DNA from: Aphodosoma sp045126975
GTDB taxonomy: Bacteria; Bacteroidota; Bacteroidia; Bacteroidales; Paludibacteraceae
Length of the DNA: 64,000 nucleotides
Direction of reading: 5' to 3'
NCBI GenBank assembly: GCA_045126975.1
Contig: JBGVPL010000008.1
Coordinates: 1 to 64,000 of the forward strand
Shown: positions 9,593 to 18,080 of the stretch, piece after piece
Numbering within the stretch: the first letter of the stretch is position 1
Layout of the letters: each line of letters begins with the position of its first letter
Position numbers and translations under genes: made by a program
Notes under the pieces: model-generated
The model's database searches: none
Seen by the model: only the letters and a program-made list of their open reading frames with translations
What the model was told of the DNA's origin: nothing

Positions 9593-10027
9593 ATGCAAAT
9601 CGAAATCATCAACAAATCACGCCACGCTCTCCCTCAATACAGCACACCTCTATCTGCAGGTATGGACTTGCGTGCCAACATCGACCAACCCATCACACTC
9701 AACCCATTAGAACGCCGTCTAATCCCAACAGGTCTATATATCGCTCTCCCTGAAGGATATGAAGCACAAATTCGTCCCCGTTCAGGTCTTGCTATCAAAA
9801 ATGGCATCACCGTCCTCAACACTCCCGGCACTATCGATGCCGACTATCGTGGCGAAATCTGCGTTATATTGGTCAACCTCAGTGCCGACCCATTCACTAT
9901 CAACGACGGCGACCGCATATGCCAAATGGTCATCGCACGCCACGAAACTGCCCAATGGCTTCCTGTCGAAACTCTCTCTACCACCGAACGTGGCGAAGGC
10001 GGATTCGGTCACACTGGCAAAAAATAA
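9593..10027 (+). CDS. dut: dUTP diphosphatase (dUTPase)
   Basis: Hydrolyses dUTP to dUMP, keeping uracil out of DNA and feeding dTMP synthesis. All five trimeric dUTPase motifs are seen: AGMDLRAN (1), RPRSGLAIKNG (2), NTPGTIDADYRGEI with the catalytic Asp (3), GDRICQMVIA (4) and RGEGGFGHTG (5). At 144 aa it has standard length. The gene order dut, TPR protein, DUF4292 lipoprotein is common in Bacteroidetes. Confidence 0.97.
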   Translation: MQIEIINKSRHALPQYSTPLSAGMDLRANIDQPITLNPLERRLIPTGLYIALPEGYEAQIRPRSGLAIKNGITVLNTPGTIDADYRGEICVILVNLSADPFTINDGDRICQMVIARHETAQWLPVETLSTTERGEGGFGHTGKK

Positions 10028-10050
10028 AAAAATATAAGGTAATTTCAAAT

Positions 10051-10144
10051 CTGTCATTCTTCTGCCAAGATAAAAAACATCAGTTTTTTAACGAGGCATA
10101 TGTCAAAAAAAGTAAAATATGTTCTTATGTCATTCTGTCTAAAA
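10051..10144 (+). repeat. ~90-bp interspersed element, full copy A
   Basis: Begins CTGTCATTCTTCTGCCAAGA and ends TTATGTCATTCTGTCTAAAA. Aligns along its whole length with 42018-42104, with diverged middles. The element carries two ATGs (10100, 10127) that are in frame with the TPR gene. Confidence 0.8.
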
Positions 10145-12025
10145 AGTATAAAAAGAACATTACTAACACTATTGTGCATTGTGCATTGTGCATTGTGCAT
10201 TGATTTATCGGCTCACGAAGAGTATGCCGATTCAATGTTTCGTGCTCAAATCGCAACAGAACAACTCACCGACTCCACTCTCGCCGACCGCCTATATTAC
10301 AATCTTTTCAAGGCAAAAGAACACCAAATAAAACAGCAAAACAAAGAAGCCCTTACTCTCTTAGTTGCTAATATACAACTTGATAGCACCGCTACACACC
10401 CCGAAATTTATGCTACCTCAGCATACATGATTCACCAAATCCTCTACTCCGCAAAACAATATAGTGAGGCTTTTAACTTCATCCAACTTGCTCATCAACA
10501 CAACCCTAACAATACCGTCTACCTACAAAATCTGGCTTGGATGGAATATGGTTTCCAACAATACGATTTAGCTATAAAACACTTCAAAGAACTCAACAAA
10601 CGCCTCCCTTACAACTCATCTAACATCTACAGCCTCTGCCAAATATACCTTCAAAACCAACAATACAACAAAGCCCTCAAAGAACTCAAAAAATACCAAT
10701 TCCTCGAAGGTCACTCGGTGCAAATACTCAACCAACGCGCCGACATATATCTCAAAGCAGACAAACCTCAAAACGCAGAAAAAGAGATTATTAACTACAT
10801 AAAACAATACCCCAAAGACTACTTCGAAGCCTCTTTCCTCCTCGCCAACATCTACAAAATCAAAGGCGAAAACGAAAAACGCTTAGCCATCTACAACCAA
10901 CTCAATCAAAAATACCCCGACAATGGCTCTGTACTCCTATCTTTAGCACAATACTACAAAGAATCCGACGACGATTTATACGAAAAATACACCATCGACG
11001 CCGTAAAATCTACCCTCTTCACAGCCACCGATGCCGTGAAAATCATCCGCCCTGTCCTCTCTGGCTATGTCCAAAACACCGACACTGCCAACATCAGCCC
11101 TATACTCAACTCGTTAGCGCAAATATACCCTAACGAAGTACCTATCATCGAACTCAAAGCCGATGTCTATAAGGCTCTTAAAGACACAACTAATTGGCGT
11201 GCAACCCTCTACGATTTGCGCAAAATAAAGAACAAAGACGAAATTCTTGATTTCGAACTCGTCACTCTTGCCGAATCTCTCCAAGACAAACAAGAAATCT
11301 ACAATCTTACAAAAGAAGGTTACAATAAATACCAAAACGATAAATGGGCATACTACTACATAATCAGCCTTGCCCAAAACCAAAACCTTGATACATGCAC
11401 TAATACAGAAACTACGCAGGATTGTCCCCCTGTTTTAGGGGGACGAGCGGAGCGGAGGGGGTCAAATATGCTCATTAACGAAAGTATGCGCATCCTCCCT
11501 ACGCTCACCAACTCCAACATCAAAAGCCGTATCTATCAAATGGTTGGCGACACTTACTCTTCTCAAAACCAAGACTCTCTCGCTATGGCTATGTACGACA
11601 GTTGTCTCGTCTATGACCCTAATAACTCAGGTGCGCTCAACAACGTAGCATACAACATAACCAAACAGCCTAACCCTGACCTTAAAAAAGCTGAAAAAAT
11701 GGCTGCCAAAGCCCTTGAATTAGACCCCGAAAGCATCTATATTCTCGACACTTACGCTTGGATTCTATTTTTACGTGGCGACAATTTCTTGTCTGAATTC
11801 TATTTCGACAAACTCCTCCGCGTCGAAAAAGAACAAAACACCGAGCCAAGCATCGAAACCCTCTACCACATCGGATGCCTATACCTCAAAACCAATCGCA
11901 TCGAACAAGCCAAAGAGATGTGGCTCAAAGCCTTAGAACTCTATAATGCCAACCCCGACAACTTCGACGAAAAAGACGTAATCGAAACAATCCAAAACTT
12001 CTTTAAAGACAATGAAAACAAATAA
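10127..12025 (+). CDS. Secreted TPR protein
   Basis: Tetratricopeptide protein exported by a signal peptide whose hydrophobic core, LLCIVHCALCIDLSA, is the translation of a GTGCATT array. TPR units run through most of the protein, with clear ones around NTVYLQNLAWMEYGFQQYDL and in the last 170 residues. In Bacteroidetes such a protein sits between dut and a DUF4292 lipoprotein. I prefer the ATG at 10127; the ATG at 10100 is in frame but lies deeper in the interspersed element. At about residues 432-446 a C5/G5 hairpin element is inserted in frame (CPPVLGGRAERRGS). It overlaps the next gene by 14 bp, so the two are translationally coupled. Confidence 0.85.
   Translation: MSFCLKSIKRTLLTLLCIVHCALCIDLSAHEEYADSMFRAQIATEQLTDSTLADRLYYNLFKAKEHQIKQQNKEALTLLVANIQLDSTATHPEIYATSAYMIHQILYSAKQYSEAFNFIQLAHQHNPNNTVYLQNLAWMEYGFQQYDLAIKHFKELNKRLPYNSSNIYSLCQIYLQNQQYNKALKELKKYQFLEGHSVQILNQRADIYLKADKPQNAEKEIINYIKQYPKDYFEASFLLANIYKIKGENEKRLAIYNQLNQKYPDNGSVLLSLAQYYKESDDDLYEKYTIDAVKSTLFTATDAVKIIRPVLSGYVQNTDTANISPILNSLAQIYPNEVPIIELKADVYKALKDTTNWRATLYDLRKIKNKDEILDFELVTLAESLQDKQEIYNLTKEGYNKYQNDKWAYYYIISLAQNQNLDTCTNTETTQDCPPVLGGRAERRGSNMLINESMRILPTLTNSNIKSRIYQMVGDTYSSQNQDSLAMAMYDSCLVYDPNNSGALNNVAYNITKQPNPDLKKAEKMAAKALELDPESIYILDTYAWILFLRGDNFLSEFYFDKLLRVEKEQNTEPSIETLYHIGCLYLKTNRIEQAKEMWLKALELYNANPDNFDEKDVIETIQNFFKDNENK
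10172..10202 (+). repeat. GTGCATT heptamer array in a signal peptide
   Basis: Four tandem TTGTGCA/TGTGCAT units encode the h-region CIVHCALCI of the secreted TPR protein. Confidence 0.9.
11423..11465. repeat. C5/G5 hairpin element, copy 2, inside a gene
   Basis: TTGTCCCCCTGTTTTAGGGG then GACGAGCGGAGCGGAG-like tail and GGGTCAAAT. It is read through in frame within the TPR gene and has no counterpart in a TPR motif. Confidence 0.8.
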
Positions 12026-12839
12026 AATTCTTATCATACTAATACTTATTGCAAGTATTCTCGCTGGTTGTAAAACTCAACAACGCAAACAACGCCCAGA
12101 CCAACACCGCATAGCTCCTCGCATATCTGTATGTGATTTAGCCCAAAAATCATACGAAGCACAACCTTATTTCACAACAATGAATATATCCAAAATGTCA
12201 ATGTCTATCAACTACGGACAAATGACTTTCACAGTGAAATCATCAATACGCATCGCTACCGATAGTCTCCTATCTATCAGCATACAACCTGCGCTCGGCA
12301 TCGAAATGTTCCGTGCCGAATTCACTCCATCTGGCTTCAAAGTTTACGACAAAATGAATCGTCGCTACTCCGAAAATAGCTACGAATACATCAAACTCAG
12401 TTGGGGGTTAGATGTTGACTACAAAGCCATCGAAGCTCTATTCTCTCATCGCATATTCATTCCTCAATCAACTGACCCTAACGAAATCTGCAAAGATTTC
12501 CGCATCGAATATCTTGCCGACACCACCGCTATCGTAAGCAACACTCCAATCGGTAAATACACACAACAATTCGATATTGATATGAATAACTACCGCCTAA
12601 CGATGAGTGGATTACGTTATGAAGATCAACTTGTTATGGCCATTACCTATGGCGCACTCAAATTATTCGACAAAACCCTCTTCCCTGAAACGGTTTACCT
12701 ACAAACTACAATGACCGAAACAAATGTCTCAGCCACCCTTAACATAGAAAAAGTTAAATTCAACGAACCTCTTTATACATCACCAATCAACACATCTCGC
12801 TACAAAAAAGTAGGTTTCATGGATCTCATCAAAAAATAA
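12012..12839 (+). CDS. DUF4292 lipoprotein
   Basis: Lipoprotein signal with the lipobox SILAGC (Cys20). The mature part fits the Bacteroidetes DUF4292 family: the N-terminal KMSMSINYGQMTFTVKSSIR strand region, IQPALGIEMFRAEFTP and YEDQLVMAITYG. This lipid-anchored beta-rich fold resembles LolA/LolB-type proteins, but the function is not established. It overlaps the TPR gene by 14 bp. In many relatives an M23/EnvC-like murein hydrolase activator follows; here the operon ends at a strong terminator instead. Confidence 0.88.
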   Translation: MKTNKILIILILIASILAGCKTQQRKQRPDQHRIAPRISVCDLAQKSYEAQPYFTTMNISKMSMSINYGQMTFTVKSSIRIATDSLLSISIQPALGIEMFRAEFTPSGFKVYDKMNRRYSENSYEYIKLSWGLDVDYKAIEALFSHRIFIPQSTDPNEICKDFRIEYLADTTAIVSNTPIGKYTQQFDIDMNNYRLTMSGLRYEDQLVMAITYGALKLFDKTLFPETVYLQTTMTETNVSATLNIEKVKFNEPLYTSPINTSRYKKVGFMDLIKK

Positions 12840-12904
12840 TAACTAATCATTACAGCCAATTCCTCTATTACCCTTATAGAGCTTATTTAAACTCATAAAT
12901 AAAA

Positions 12905-12946
12905 AAAGAGTGTGTGTTAAAAAATATCAACACACACTCTTTTCTT
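12905..12946. terminator. Bidirectional terminator between convergent genes
   Basis: Perfect 14-bp stem: AAAGAGTGTGTGTT at 12905-12918 and AACACACACTCTTT at 12929-12942, with A- and T-rich flanks on both sides. It serves the DUF4292 gene (+) and the FadL-like gene (-). Confidence 0.9.
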
Positions 12947-12960
12947 ATTTATAGTAACAC

Positions 12961-14550
12961 TTAAAATTTATATAATAAAGTTACAACAACATTATGACGC
13001 ATAGTCTTTATATTTGCCAAATATTTTTGCTCTGTAGGATTCTTAACTCCATAATAACCATTACCTAATAATTCGGCACCTTGCTGATATGGTGAAAATG
13101 CCTGATTTTGTTGACTATAAGCATAAGTTAGGTCTATACCAAAACCATTATAACGATAACCAAAACCACCCGCAGCATAGAACAATCCTTTATCGGCAAA
13201 TACCTCCATATCGGTACGTGTAGTATTATCAAGTAATGTTCGAGAAGCAGTTGAGGCTAGGTTTGGTGTGCGATATGCAGCTCCTGCACGGAATGAGAAT
13301 TGTGATGCAATACGGAATTCAGCACCTGCTTTGATTGTATGTGTAGCAAGTGATTGTTGACGAATTTCGTTATTTTCATATACAAATTCAGGTTCAGCAA
13401 AAAGATAATCAGATTTTTCTCCTTTAAAACGCATACCTGGATTATTAGCATATTGATAGTCTATATTAATAAGAGCAACTTTACCGATTACAAATCCAAC
13501 AGATGCTTGCACTTTGAGTGGCGAATGAAAACTATAGTTACTACGTGATGAAGGTGTTTGGTATTCAACTTTTGCATAATCAGCTGATGTACCTTCACCA
13601 ACAATTTTAGCATAATAACTATCAGTCATATTATACCACGTTGGTGTTTGAAACGATGCACCGATGCGCATCCAAGATACTGGGCGTACAATGACTCCTA
13701 AACGAATATTGTACCCTATGCCTGATGAATTGAATACATTTTTTAGTATTGCACTTGCTCCATTATCATACATCTCGCCTGAATTAGAGATAAGTTGATA
13801 GTTAAGCGTTTGCAAACCAATGCCTGCACCAATATAAAGATAATGCCCTACGTTAGCAGCATACGAAAAGTTATATTCATCAATGCGTCCGCTCTCTTCT
13901 CCTTGATATGCCATACGATTAGTATTGTAAGCGTATGGAGTATAAAACGAAGAATCAGGATTCATTGGGTCAATCAAATAACCTTGATAGCCAAGAACAG
14001 AAAGGTACGGAGCATAGAGATTATCTTCATGAATTTCAGAAGGATAAAATCCATTTGTAAAATCTGCCATCATATTAGTCATAGATGATGTACCCATAGC
14101 AGATACAGATGTTTGACGATGGAAGTCTTTGAGACGATTATATGTGAAACTAAAATTGCTTGACACATAACCATAATCTTTACCCGACTGCAACGACATC
14201 ACATAACTCAACTGATTAAAATTGAAGAAGAAATCATTTTGTTTCACTGCAATAGCAGGTGACGTAGCGAGTGTAACTGATGGAGTTGCATTGAGAGTGA
14301 AACTCAATTCAGATGAACGATAAATACCAAGCGCAGCAGGATTATCGAGCACAGCAGATGGATCACCACCAAGCGCACCCATCGAACCTGCCATTGACAT
14401 ATAACGCGCTGTACCCAAAATATCTGTATTAGCATATTTTGAAGCATCCATCAAACCTTGACCAAATGCACAATGCATAATAAAGGCACAAGACACAAGA
14501 CACGAGATACGAGACACGAGACAAGAAATTAATGATTTTATATTTGCCAT
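12961..14550 (-). CDS. OmpP1/FadL-family outer-membrane protein
   Basis: Beta-barrel porin of the FadL/TodX type, often annotated hemin receptor in Bacteroidetes; members move hydrophobic compounds across the outer membrane. The signature at the start of the mature part is present: ILGTARYMSMAGSMGALGGD followed by PSAVLDNPAALGIY. Alternating aromatic strands follow and the chain ends VVVTLLYKF with the terminal Phe typical of BAM substrates. The signal peptide (LISCLVSRISCLVSCAFIMH) is built from ACGAGAC-type and GTGCATT-type heptamers. It lies 42 bp after the Tyr/His-rich gene, probably in one transcript. Confidence 0.88.
   Translation of the reverse strand: MANIKSLISCLVSRISCLVSCAFIMHCAFGQGLMDASKYANTDILGTARYMSMAGSMGALGGDPSAVLDNPAALGIYRSSELSFTLNATPSVTLATSPAIAVKQNDFFFNFNQLSYVMSLQSGKDYGYVSSNFSFTYNRLKDFHRQTSVSAMGTSSMTNMMADFTNGFYPSEIHEDNLYAPYLSVLGYQGYLIDPMNPDSSFYTPYAYNTNRMAYQGEESGRIDEYNFSYAANVGHYLYIGAGIGLQTLNYQLISNSGEMYDNGASAILKNVFNSSGIGYNIRLGVIVRPVSWMRIGASFQTPTWYNMTDSYYAKIVGEGTSADYAKVEYQTPSSRSNYSFHSPLKVQASVGFVIGKVALINIDYQYANNPGMRFKGEKSDYLFAEPEFVYENNEIRQQSLATHTIKAGAEFRIASQFSFRAGAAYRTPNLASTASRTLLDNTTRTDMEVFADKGLFYAAGGFGYRYNGFGIDLTYAYSQQNQAFSPYQQGAELLGNGYYGVKNPTEQKYLANIKTMRHNVVVTLLYKF
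14468..14527. repeat. Heptamer arrays (GTGCATT-like, then ACGAGAC) in a signal peptide
   Basis: AATGCACAATGCAT-like units followed by ACAAGAC, ACAAGAC, ACGAGAT, ACGAGAC, ACGAGAC. On the coding (-) strand they read CLVSRISCLVSCAFIMHCAF. Confidence 0.85.
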
Positions 14551-14592
14551 ATTATATATTTTAATAACAAGTAATTATTAATTTTTCAACTA

Positions 14593-15735
14593 TTATCTAC
14601 GGCGAGTAGAAGAACTACTTGAGCCTCCCGAACGACCACCGCCACTACTACCGCCACTGAAACCACCCGATGTACGTGTTGTAGAAGATGATGACGATGG
14701 GCGATATGTTGAAGACGAACGTGTAGAAGTAGATGAACTACTTTTTACGGTCGAAGTAGAACGACGTGTCGTTGTTGACGATGAACTATTAACAGTTGAG
14801 GTTGTACGAGTTGTTGATGTTGCAGGAGCTACTTCGCGTGTAGTTGTAGGACGAGCAGGCAATGTAGCTGTAGCTGAAGGCCTTCTATTTGTTGAAGTTG
14901 ATGCACCACGAACAGTTGATGTAGATGTTTTTGCATCATTTACACGACGTACAGCAGCAGATGTAGTTGAAGTAGATACTCTATTAGCTGATACAACATT
15001 ATTCGCTACCCTCGAAGTACTATTTACATTTCTACGCTCATTTTCATTGCCACGAGCTACATAATCACCCCAATCAGGTTTTGGATTATGAGGATGATGC
15101 ACACTTCCACCATGATGAGGTGGATAATAACCAGGATAATAATGATGATGGTGGTGATGTCCCCAATATGGGTCATAACATCCTGCATATCCCCAATAAA
15201 GAGTGTAGAATGGGTCATACCAAGAATTATAAAATCCATAAAAATATGGGTCATAAAAACCTACTGACCAACCATAAAGACTACGATTCCAATAATAACT
15301 TGAAGAATAATATGGTCCATAATAATATGGACGATTCCAATAATAACTACTCCAATCCATATATGGATAGTTGTAGTTTTCTGTAATTTCAATATTATTA
15401 CCATTGACATCTACAACATATTGGCCATCAGTAAGTACAAAAACATTAGTTGTGTAATTAGGGTCGGCAATATGAGCCAAACGGTCTTGCGTAGTATCAC
15501 TATCGGCACGATGAAACATATTGATACGCGCAGTATAAGAGAGTTGAGAGTTATCATCGTATAAATAAGATTGCTCGGATGGGTCAGACTCATCTCGTGC
15601 CTCTTGTTTCGTGTTTTGTGTCTCTTTTTTTATATCCTTTTTTGGATTAAAATAGATATCGTCAAAATCATATCTTTGAGCAAATGCACAATGCACAATA
15701 CTCAATGCACAAACAAATAAAATAAATCGTTTCAT
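14593..15735 (-). CDS. Secreted Tyr/His-rich and Ser/Thr-rich protein
   Basis: Signal peptide with core CALSIVHCAFAQ (another GTGCATT array). Three parts follow: a charged region, a middle very rich in Tyr, Trp, Pro and Gly with a run of six His (about residues 110-215), and a C-terminal 150 residues almost wholly Ser, Thr, Arg and Gly. The low-complexity tail looks disordered. No domain is recognised; the His-rich part could bind metal and the tail could be a glycosylation or cell-wall contact region, but both are guesses. Likely co-transcribed with the FadL-like protein. Confidence 0.8.
   Translation of the reverse strand: MKRFILFVCALSIVHCAFAQRYDFDDIYFNPKKDIKKETQNTKQEARDESDPSEQSYLYDDNSQLSYTARINMFHRADSDTTQDRLAHIADPNYTTNVFVLTDGQYVVDVNGNNIEITENYNYPYMDWSSYYWNRPYYYGPYYSSSYYWNRSLYGWSVGFYDPYFYGFYNSWYDPFYTLYWGYAGCYDPYWGHHHHHHYYPGYYPPHHGGSVHHPHNPKPDWGDYVARGNENERRNVNSTSRVANNVVSANRVSTSTTSAAVRRVNDAKTSTSTVRGASTSTNRRPSATATLPARPTTTREVAPATSTTRTTSTVNSSSSTTTRRSTSTVKSSSSTSTRSSSTYRPSSSSSTTRTSGGFSGGSSGGGRSGGSSSSSTRRR
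15593..15624. repeat. Diverged GTCTCGT-type heptamer array in a coding region
   Basis: TCTCGTG, CCTCTTG, TTTCGTG, TTTTGTG, TCTC. On the coding strand it reads ETQNTKQEARDE, a hydrophilic linker. Confidence 0.6.
15684..15713. repeat. GTGCATT heptamer array in a signal peptide (- strand)
   Basis: AATGCACAATGCACAATACT then CAATGCAC. On the coding strand it gives CALSIVHCAF. Confidence 0.8.
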
Positions 15736-15784
15736 AATAATATCCTCCTTTATATCTTCTTAGACCATATTATATACAAATAGT

Positions 15785-16258
15785 TTAAAACAATTCTATA
15801 ACATAATATATCCCCATAGATACACACAAAATCAACTTAATACCAATGCTCAGCATAGTGCCTACAAACGTTGCCAAACCACTCTTTAATGCTTTATCGC
15901 CAGATGCTCCACCAACCATTTCACCAATTATAGCACCAAGGAGTGTGCCAAGTATCATACCGATAGGTGTAAATATAATACCCACAATCATACCTATTAT
16001 GCTACCAGTTATACCTGATTTAGAACCACCTACTTTTTTCGTAGTCCATATTGGTAAATAATAATCAAGCACTACAACTGCCACAACAACAATAGCCCAC
16101 ATCAACAAAAAGGATGTAGAAAATTGCACTTTATCAGTAAAATGCAACAATAATAACCCCACATAACTCAATGGCGGGCCAGGCAATGCAGGCACTACTG
16201 AACCCACAATACCCAAAATCATAAATATTGCTGCTAATATAAAAAGAAATATATCCAT
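15785..16258 (-). CDS. DUF456 membrane protein
   Basis: Small multi-pass protein of the DUF456 family. It shows the N-terminal helix with GSVVPALPGPPLSYVG (about residues 19-34), a Gly-rich double block GSIIGMIVGIIFTPIGMILG and GALIGEM. Glycine-zipper helices of this kind pack tightly in the inner membrane. The biochemical function is unknown. It begins 2 bp after the ruvA stop on the same strand, so it is almost certainly co-transcribed with ruvA. Confidence 0.9.
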   Translation of the reverse strand: MDIFLFILAAIFMILGIVGSVVPALPGPPLSYVGLLLLHFTDKVQFSTSFLLMWAIVVVAVVVLDYYLPIWTTKKVGGSKSGITGSIIGMIVGIIFTPIGMILGTLLGAIIGEMVGGASGDKALKSGLATFVGTMLSIGIKLILCVSMGIYYVIELF

Positions 16259-16260
16259 AA

Positions 16261-16857
16261 TTACATCATTGATAATGCTTTTTTCACAATCTTACCCACC
16301 GCCATCGTCGCATCCTCTTTCATCAACTTCTCAACCACCTTCACCGACGCAGTCTTTTGGAATCCCAACGCAACCAATGCTGCCACAGCCTCTTCCATAT
16401 TCTCATTATTCGCCAACGACGACACATTCCCCACTCCTAACTCCTCACTCCTAACTCCTAACTCAACTTTGTCTTTCAAATCCACAATAATCCTTTGCGC
16501 CGACTTCAAACCAATACCTTTCACCGACTTAATTGCATTCACATTGCCCGTAGCAATAATCTCTTGCAACTCAGCCACCGTGAAACTCGACAAAATCATT
16601 CGTGCCGTAGCCGCACCCACACCACTCACCGAAATAAGTAGCAAAAACAACTCCCTTTCAGCCTTAGTCAAAAAGCCATACAACACATGCGCATCCTCTC
16701 GTATATTCTCATAAACATACAATCTCGCAGCCGATTGCCCCTGCAACTCTTGATACGTCACAAGCGACACATTTAGCATATATCCAATACCATTTGTCTC
16801 CAACACACAATAAGTCGGAGTCAAATCCGCAATTTCGCCTTTAATATACTCAATCAT
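16261..16857 (-). CDS. ruvA: Holliday junction branch migration protein RuvA
   Basis: DNA-binding subunit of the RuvAB branch-migration complex. Domain I (OB fold) starts MIEYIKGEIADLTPTY. Domain II has the two helix-hairpin-helix motifs ISVSGVGAATARMIL and IKSVKGIGLKSAQRII. Domain III (RuvB contact) ends the chain: EEAVAALVALGF. The flexible linker between II and III (about residues 130-143) is the translation of an ACTCCTA heptamer array (ELGVRSEELGVG). This is a natural place to tolerate such an insert. Confidence 0.96.
   Translation of the reverse strand: MIEYIKGEIADLTPTYCVLETNGIGYMLNVSLVTYQELQGQSAARLYVYENIREDAHVLYGFLTKAERELFLLLISVSGVGAATARMILSSFTVAELQEIIATGNVNAIKSVKGIGLKSAQRIIVDLKDKVELGVRSEELGVGNVSSLANNENMEEAVAALVALGFQKTASVKVVEKLMKEDATMAVGKIVKKALSMM
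16429..16466. repeat. In-frame heptamer array (ACTCCTA) in the ruvA linker
   Basis: ACTCCTA, ACTCCTC, ACTCCTA, ACTCCTA, ACTC. It encodes ELGVRSEELGVG on the minus strand. Confidence 0.85.
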
Positions 16858-16922
16858 AACAAACTATAATTACTGTTACACAAACACTTAACCACTACAC
16901 ATAATCCACCGTACACAATTTA

Positions 16923-16930
16923 CAAATTTA
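16923..16930 (-). promoter_or_regulatory. Putative ruvA -7 box
   Basis: The minus strand reads TAAATTTG (TAnnTTTG). A TTTG (CAAA at 16949-16952 on +) lies 18 bp upstream as a possible -33 box. It is 66 bp before the ruvA start. Confidence 0.5.
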
Positions 16931-16980
16931 CAAAAAAAATCCAAACTACAAAATCCCTAATATAGACATTTTCAAACAAA

Positions 16981-17006
16981 AAAAGACGCATTTTATTGCG
17001 CCTTTT
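16981..17006 (-). terminator. Terminator of the PCMD gene
   Basis: On the minus strand AAAAGGCGCA and TGCGTCTTTT pair around a 6-nt A-rich loop and run into a T-tract. Confidence 0.75.
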
Positions 17007-17025
17007 AATTATATTTCCCAATAAA

Positions 17026-17979
17026 TCAATATACCCATCTAACATTATCAATCCAAAAAGCATTGTCAGGACAACCATACCATGCAGGATAGCAACCAGC
17101 TGTGAGCATAAGAATTACATGCGTTGGTTCTTCATCCTCATCAGCCCAACCAATCTCCTCTATCTTCACCATCTTACCCTTCGAATTTTCCCCCTTAAAC
17201 GCTCCTTCATTAGGGTTTAGGTCGTGTAGATTTGGCTTGAACCATGATTCTTTGGTAATATCGCCATAATGAATCTCAAAACGAGCATCATTCTGCCATT
17301 CGTCAACGGTTTTGTTAAAACGATGACGCATTGTTCCTACACGTTTAGCATAAATTTTCCCATTCTCCTCCCAACGCTTTTGCAAAAACACATAAACCTC
17401 AGGCTCATCATGCCCCTCTATCTCCTTAACCGAAAAAATCTTAGCTTTAATAAGTTTACGCTCAGGATTTACACGTGCCTTATAATCAAGCATCAATGCT
17501 TTAGGACGACCAGTAAACGGAATACCCATCTCTATTGCCCCGTATGGATCACCCGCATCACGCACAGGCTCACGCACTTTACCGAGGAACAAAGTACCTG
17601 CAATCATAACACGAATATCAATCATGCCTAAAGCACGCACAGTTACAAGACGAGTATCGCATCGAGCACACCAACCATCACCACGACGCTCAGGCTGAGT
17701 GGTACAAGCCGCTTTGTCAATACCAGCTGGAGCAGCGTACGCATTAGAAATACCCCAAGGAGTATTTTCAAATGTAAATGCTTTATTTCCTTTGATAGTA
17801 TCAGTAGGAGCAAGTACATAGAGAGTTTGTGTTTCTCCTCCAAGCATAACACTCTCTTTAATATAGCGCACAACCCATTGCTCCATATCACCATAAGGTA
17901 TAGGCTCAATACGCTCTTGCGAAAATGCGCATTGCACAACACACAACACACAACCTAATATCAAAAATATCTTTTTCAT
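17026..17979 (-). CDS. PCMD-domain secreted protein
   Basis: Exported protein with the PCMD (putative carbohydrate metabolism) domain found in Bacteroidetes surface loci. Domain hallmarks are the early WGISNAYAAP-like segment after FTFENTPW, the middle GRPKALMLDYK and the C-terminal HVILMLTAGC and FWIDNVRWVY. The fold is a jelly roll expected to bind carbohydrate, but no ligand is known. The signal peptide GCVLCVVQCAFSQ is a diverged GTGCATT array. It lies 101 bp after the SDR gene on the same strand; that gap is AT-rich without a clear promoter. Confidence 0.8.
   Translation of the reverse strand: MKKIFLILGCVLCVVQCAFSQERIEPIPYGDMEQWVVRYIKESVMLGGETQTLYVLAPTDTIKGNKAFTFENTPWGISNAYAAPAGIDKAACTTQPERRGDGWCARCDTRLVTVRALGMIDIRVMIAGTLFLGKVREPVRDAGDPYGAIEMGIPFTGRPKALMLDYKARVNPERKLIKAKIFSVKEIEGHDEPEVYVFLQKRWEENGKIYAKRVGTMRHRFNKTVDEWQNDARFEIHYGDITKESWFKPNLHDLNPNEGAFKGENSKGKMVKIEEIGWADEDEEPTHVILMLTAGCYPAWYGCPDNAFWIDNVRWVY
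17924..17955. repeat. Diverged GTGCATT heptamer array in a signal peptide
   Basis: AATGCGC, ATTGCAC, AACACAC, AACACAC, AACC. On the coding strand it gives CVLCVVQCAF, still hydrophobic. Confidence 0.65.
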
Positions 17980-18080
17980 TGTTCTATCGAATTATTTTAA
18001 TATTTTTAAGTTAATTATTAAATACAATTTAAGTTTAGGTTTTAGGTAATAATTCGATGAAAACTATATATAACAAAAAA

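Noticed and set aside
15057..15386. His/Asn-rich ORFs opposite the Tyr/His-rich gene
   Set aside because: They are shadows of the biased codons of the real gene.
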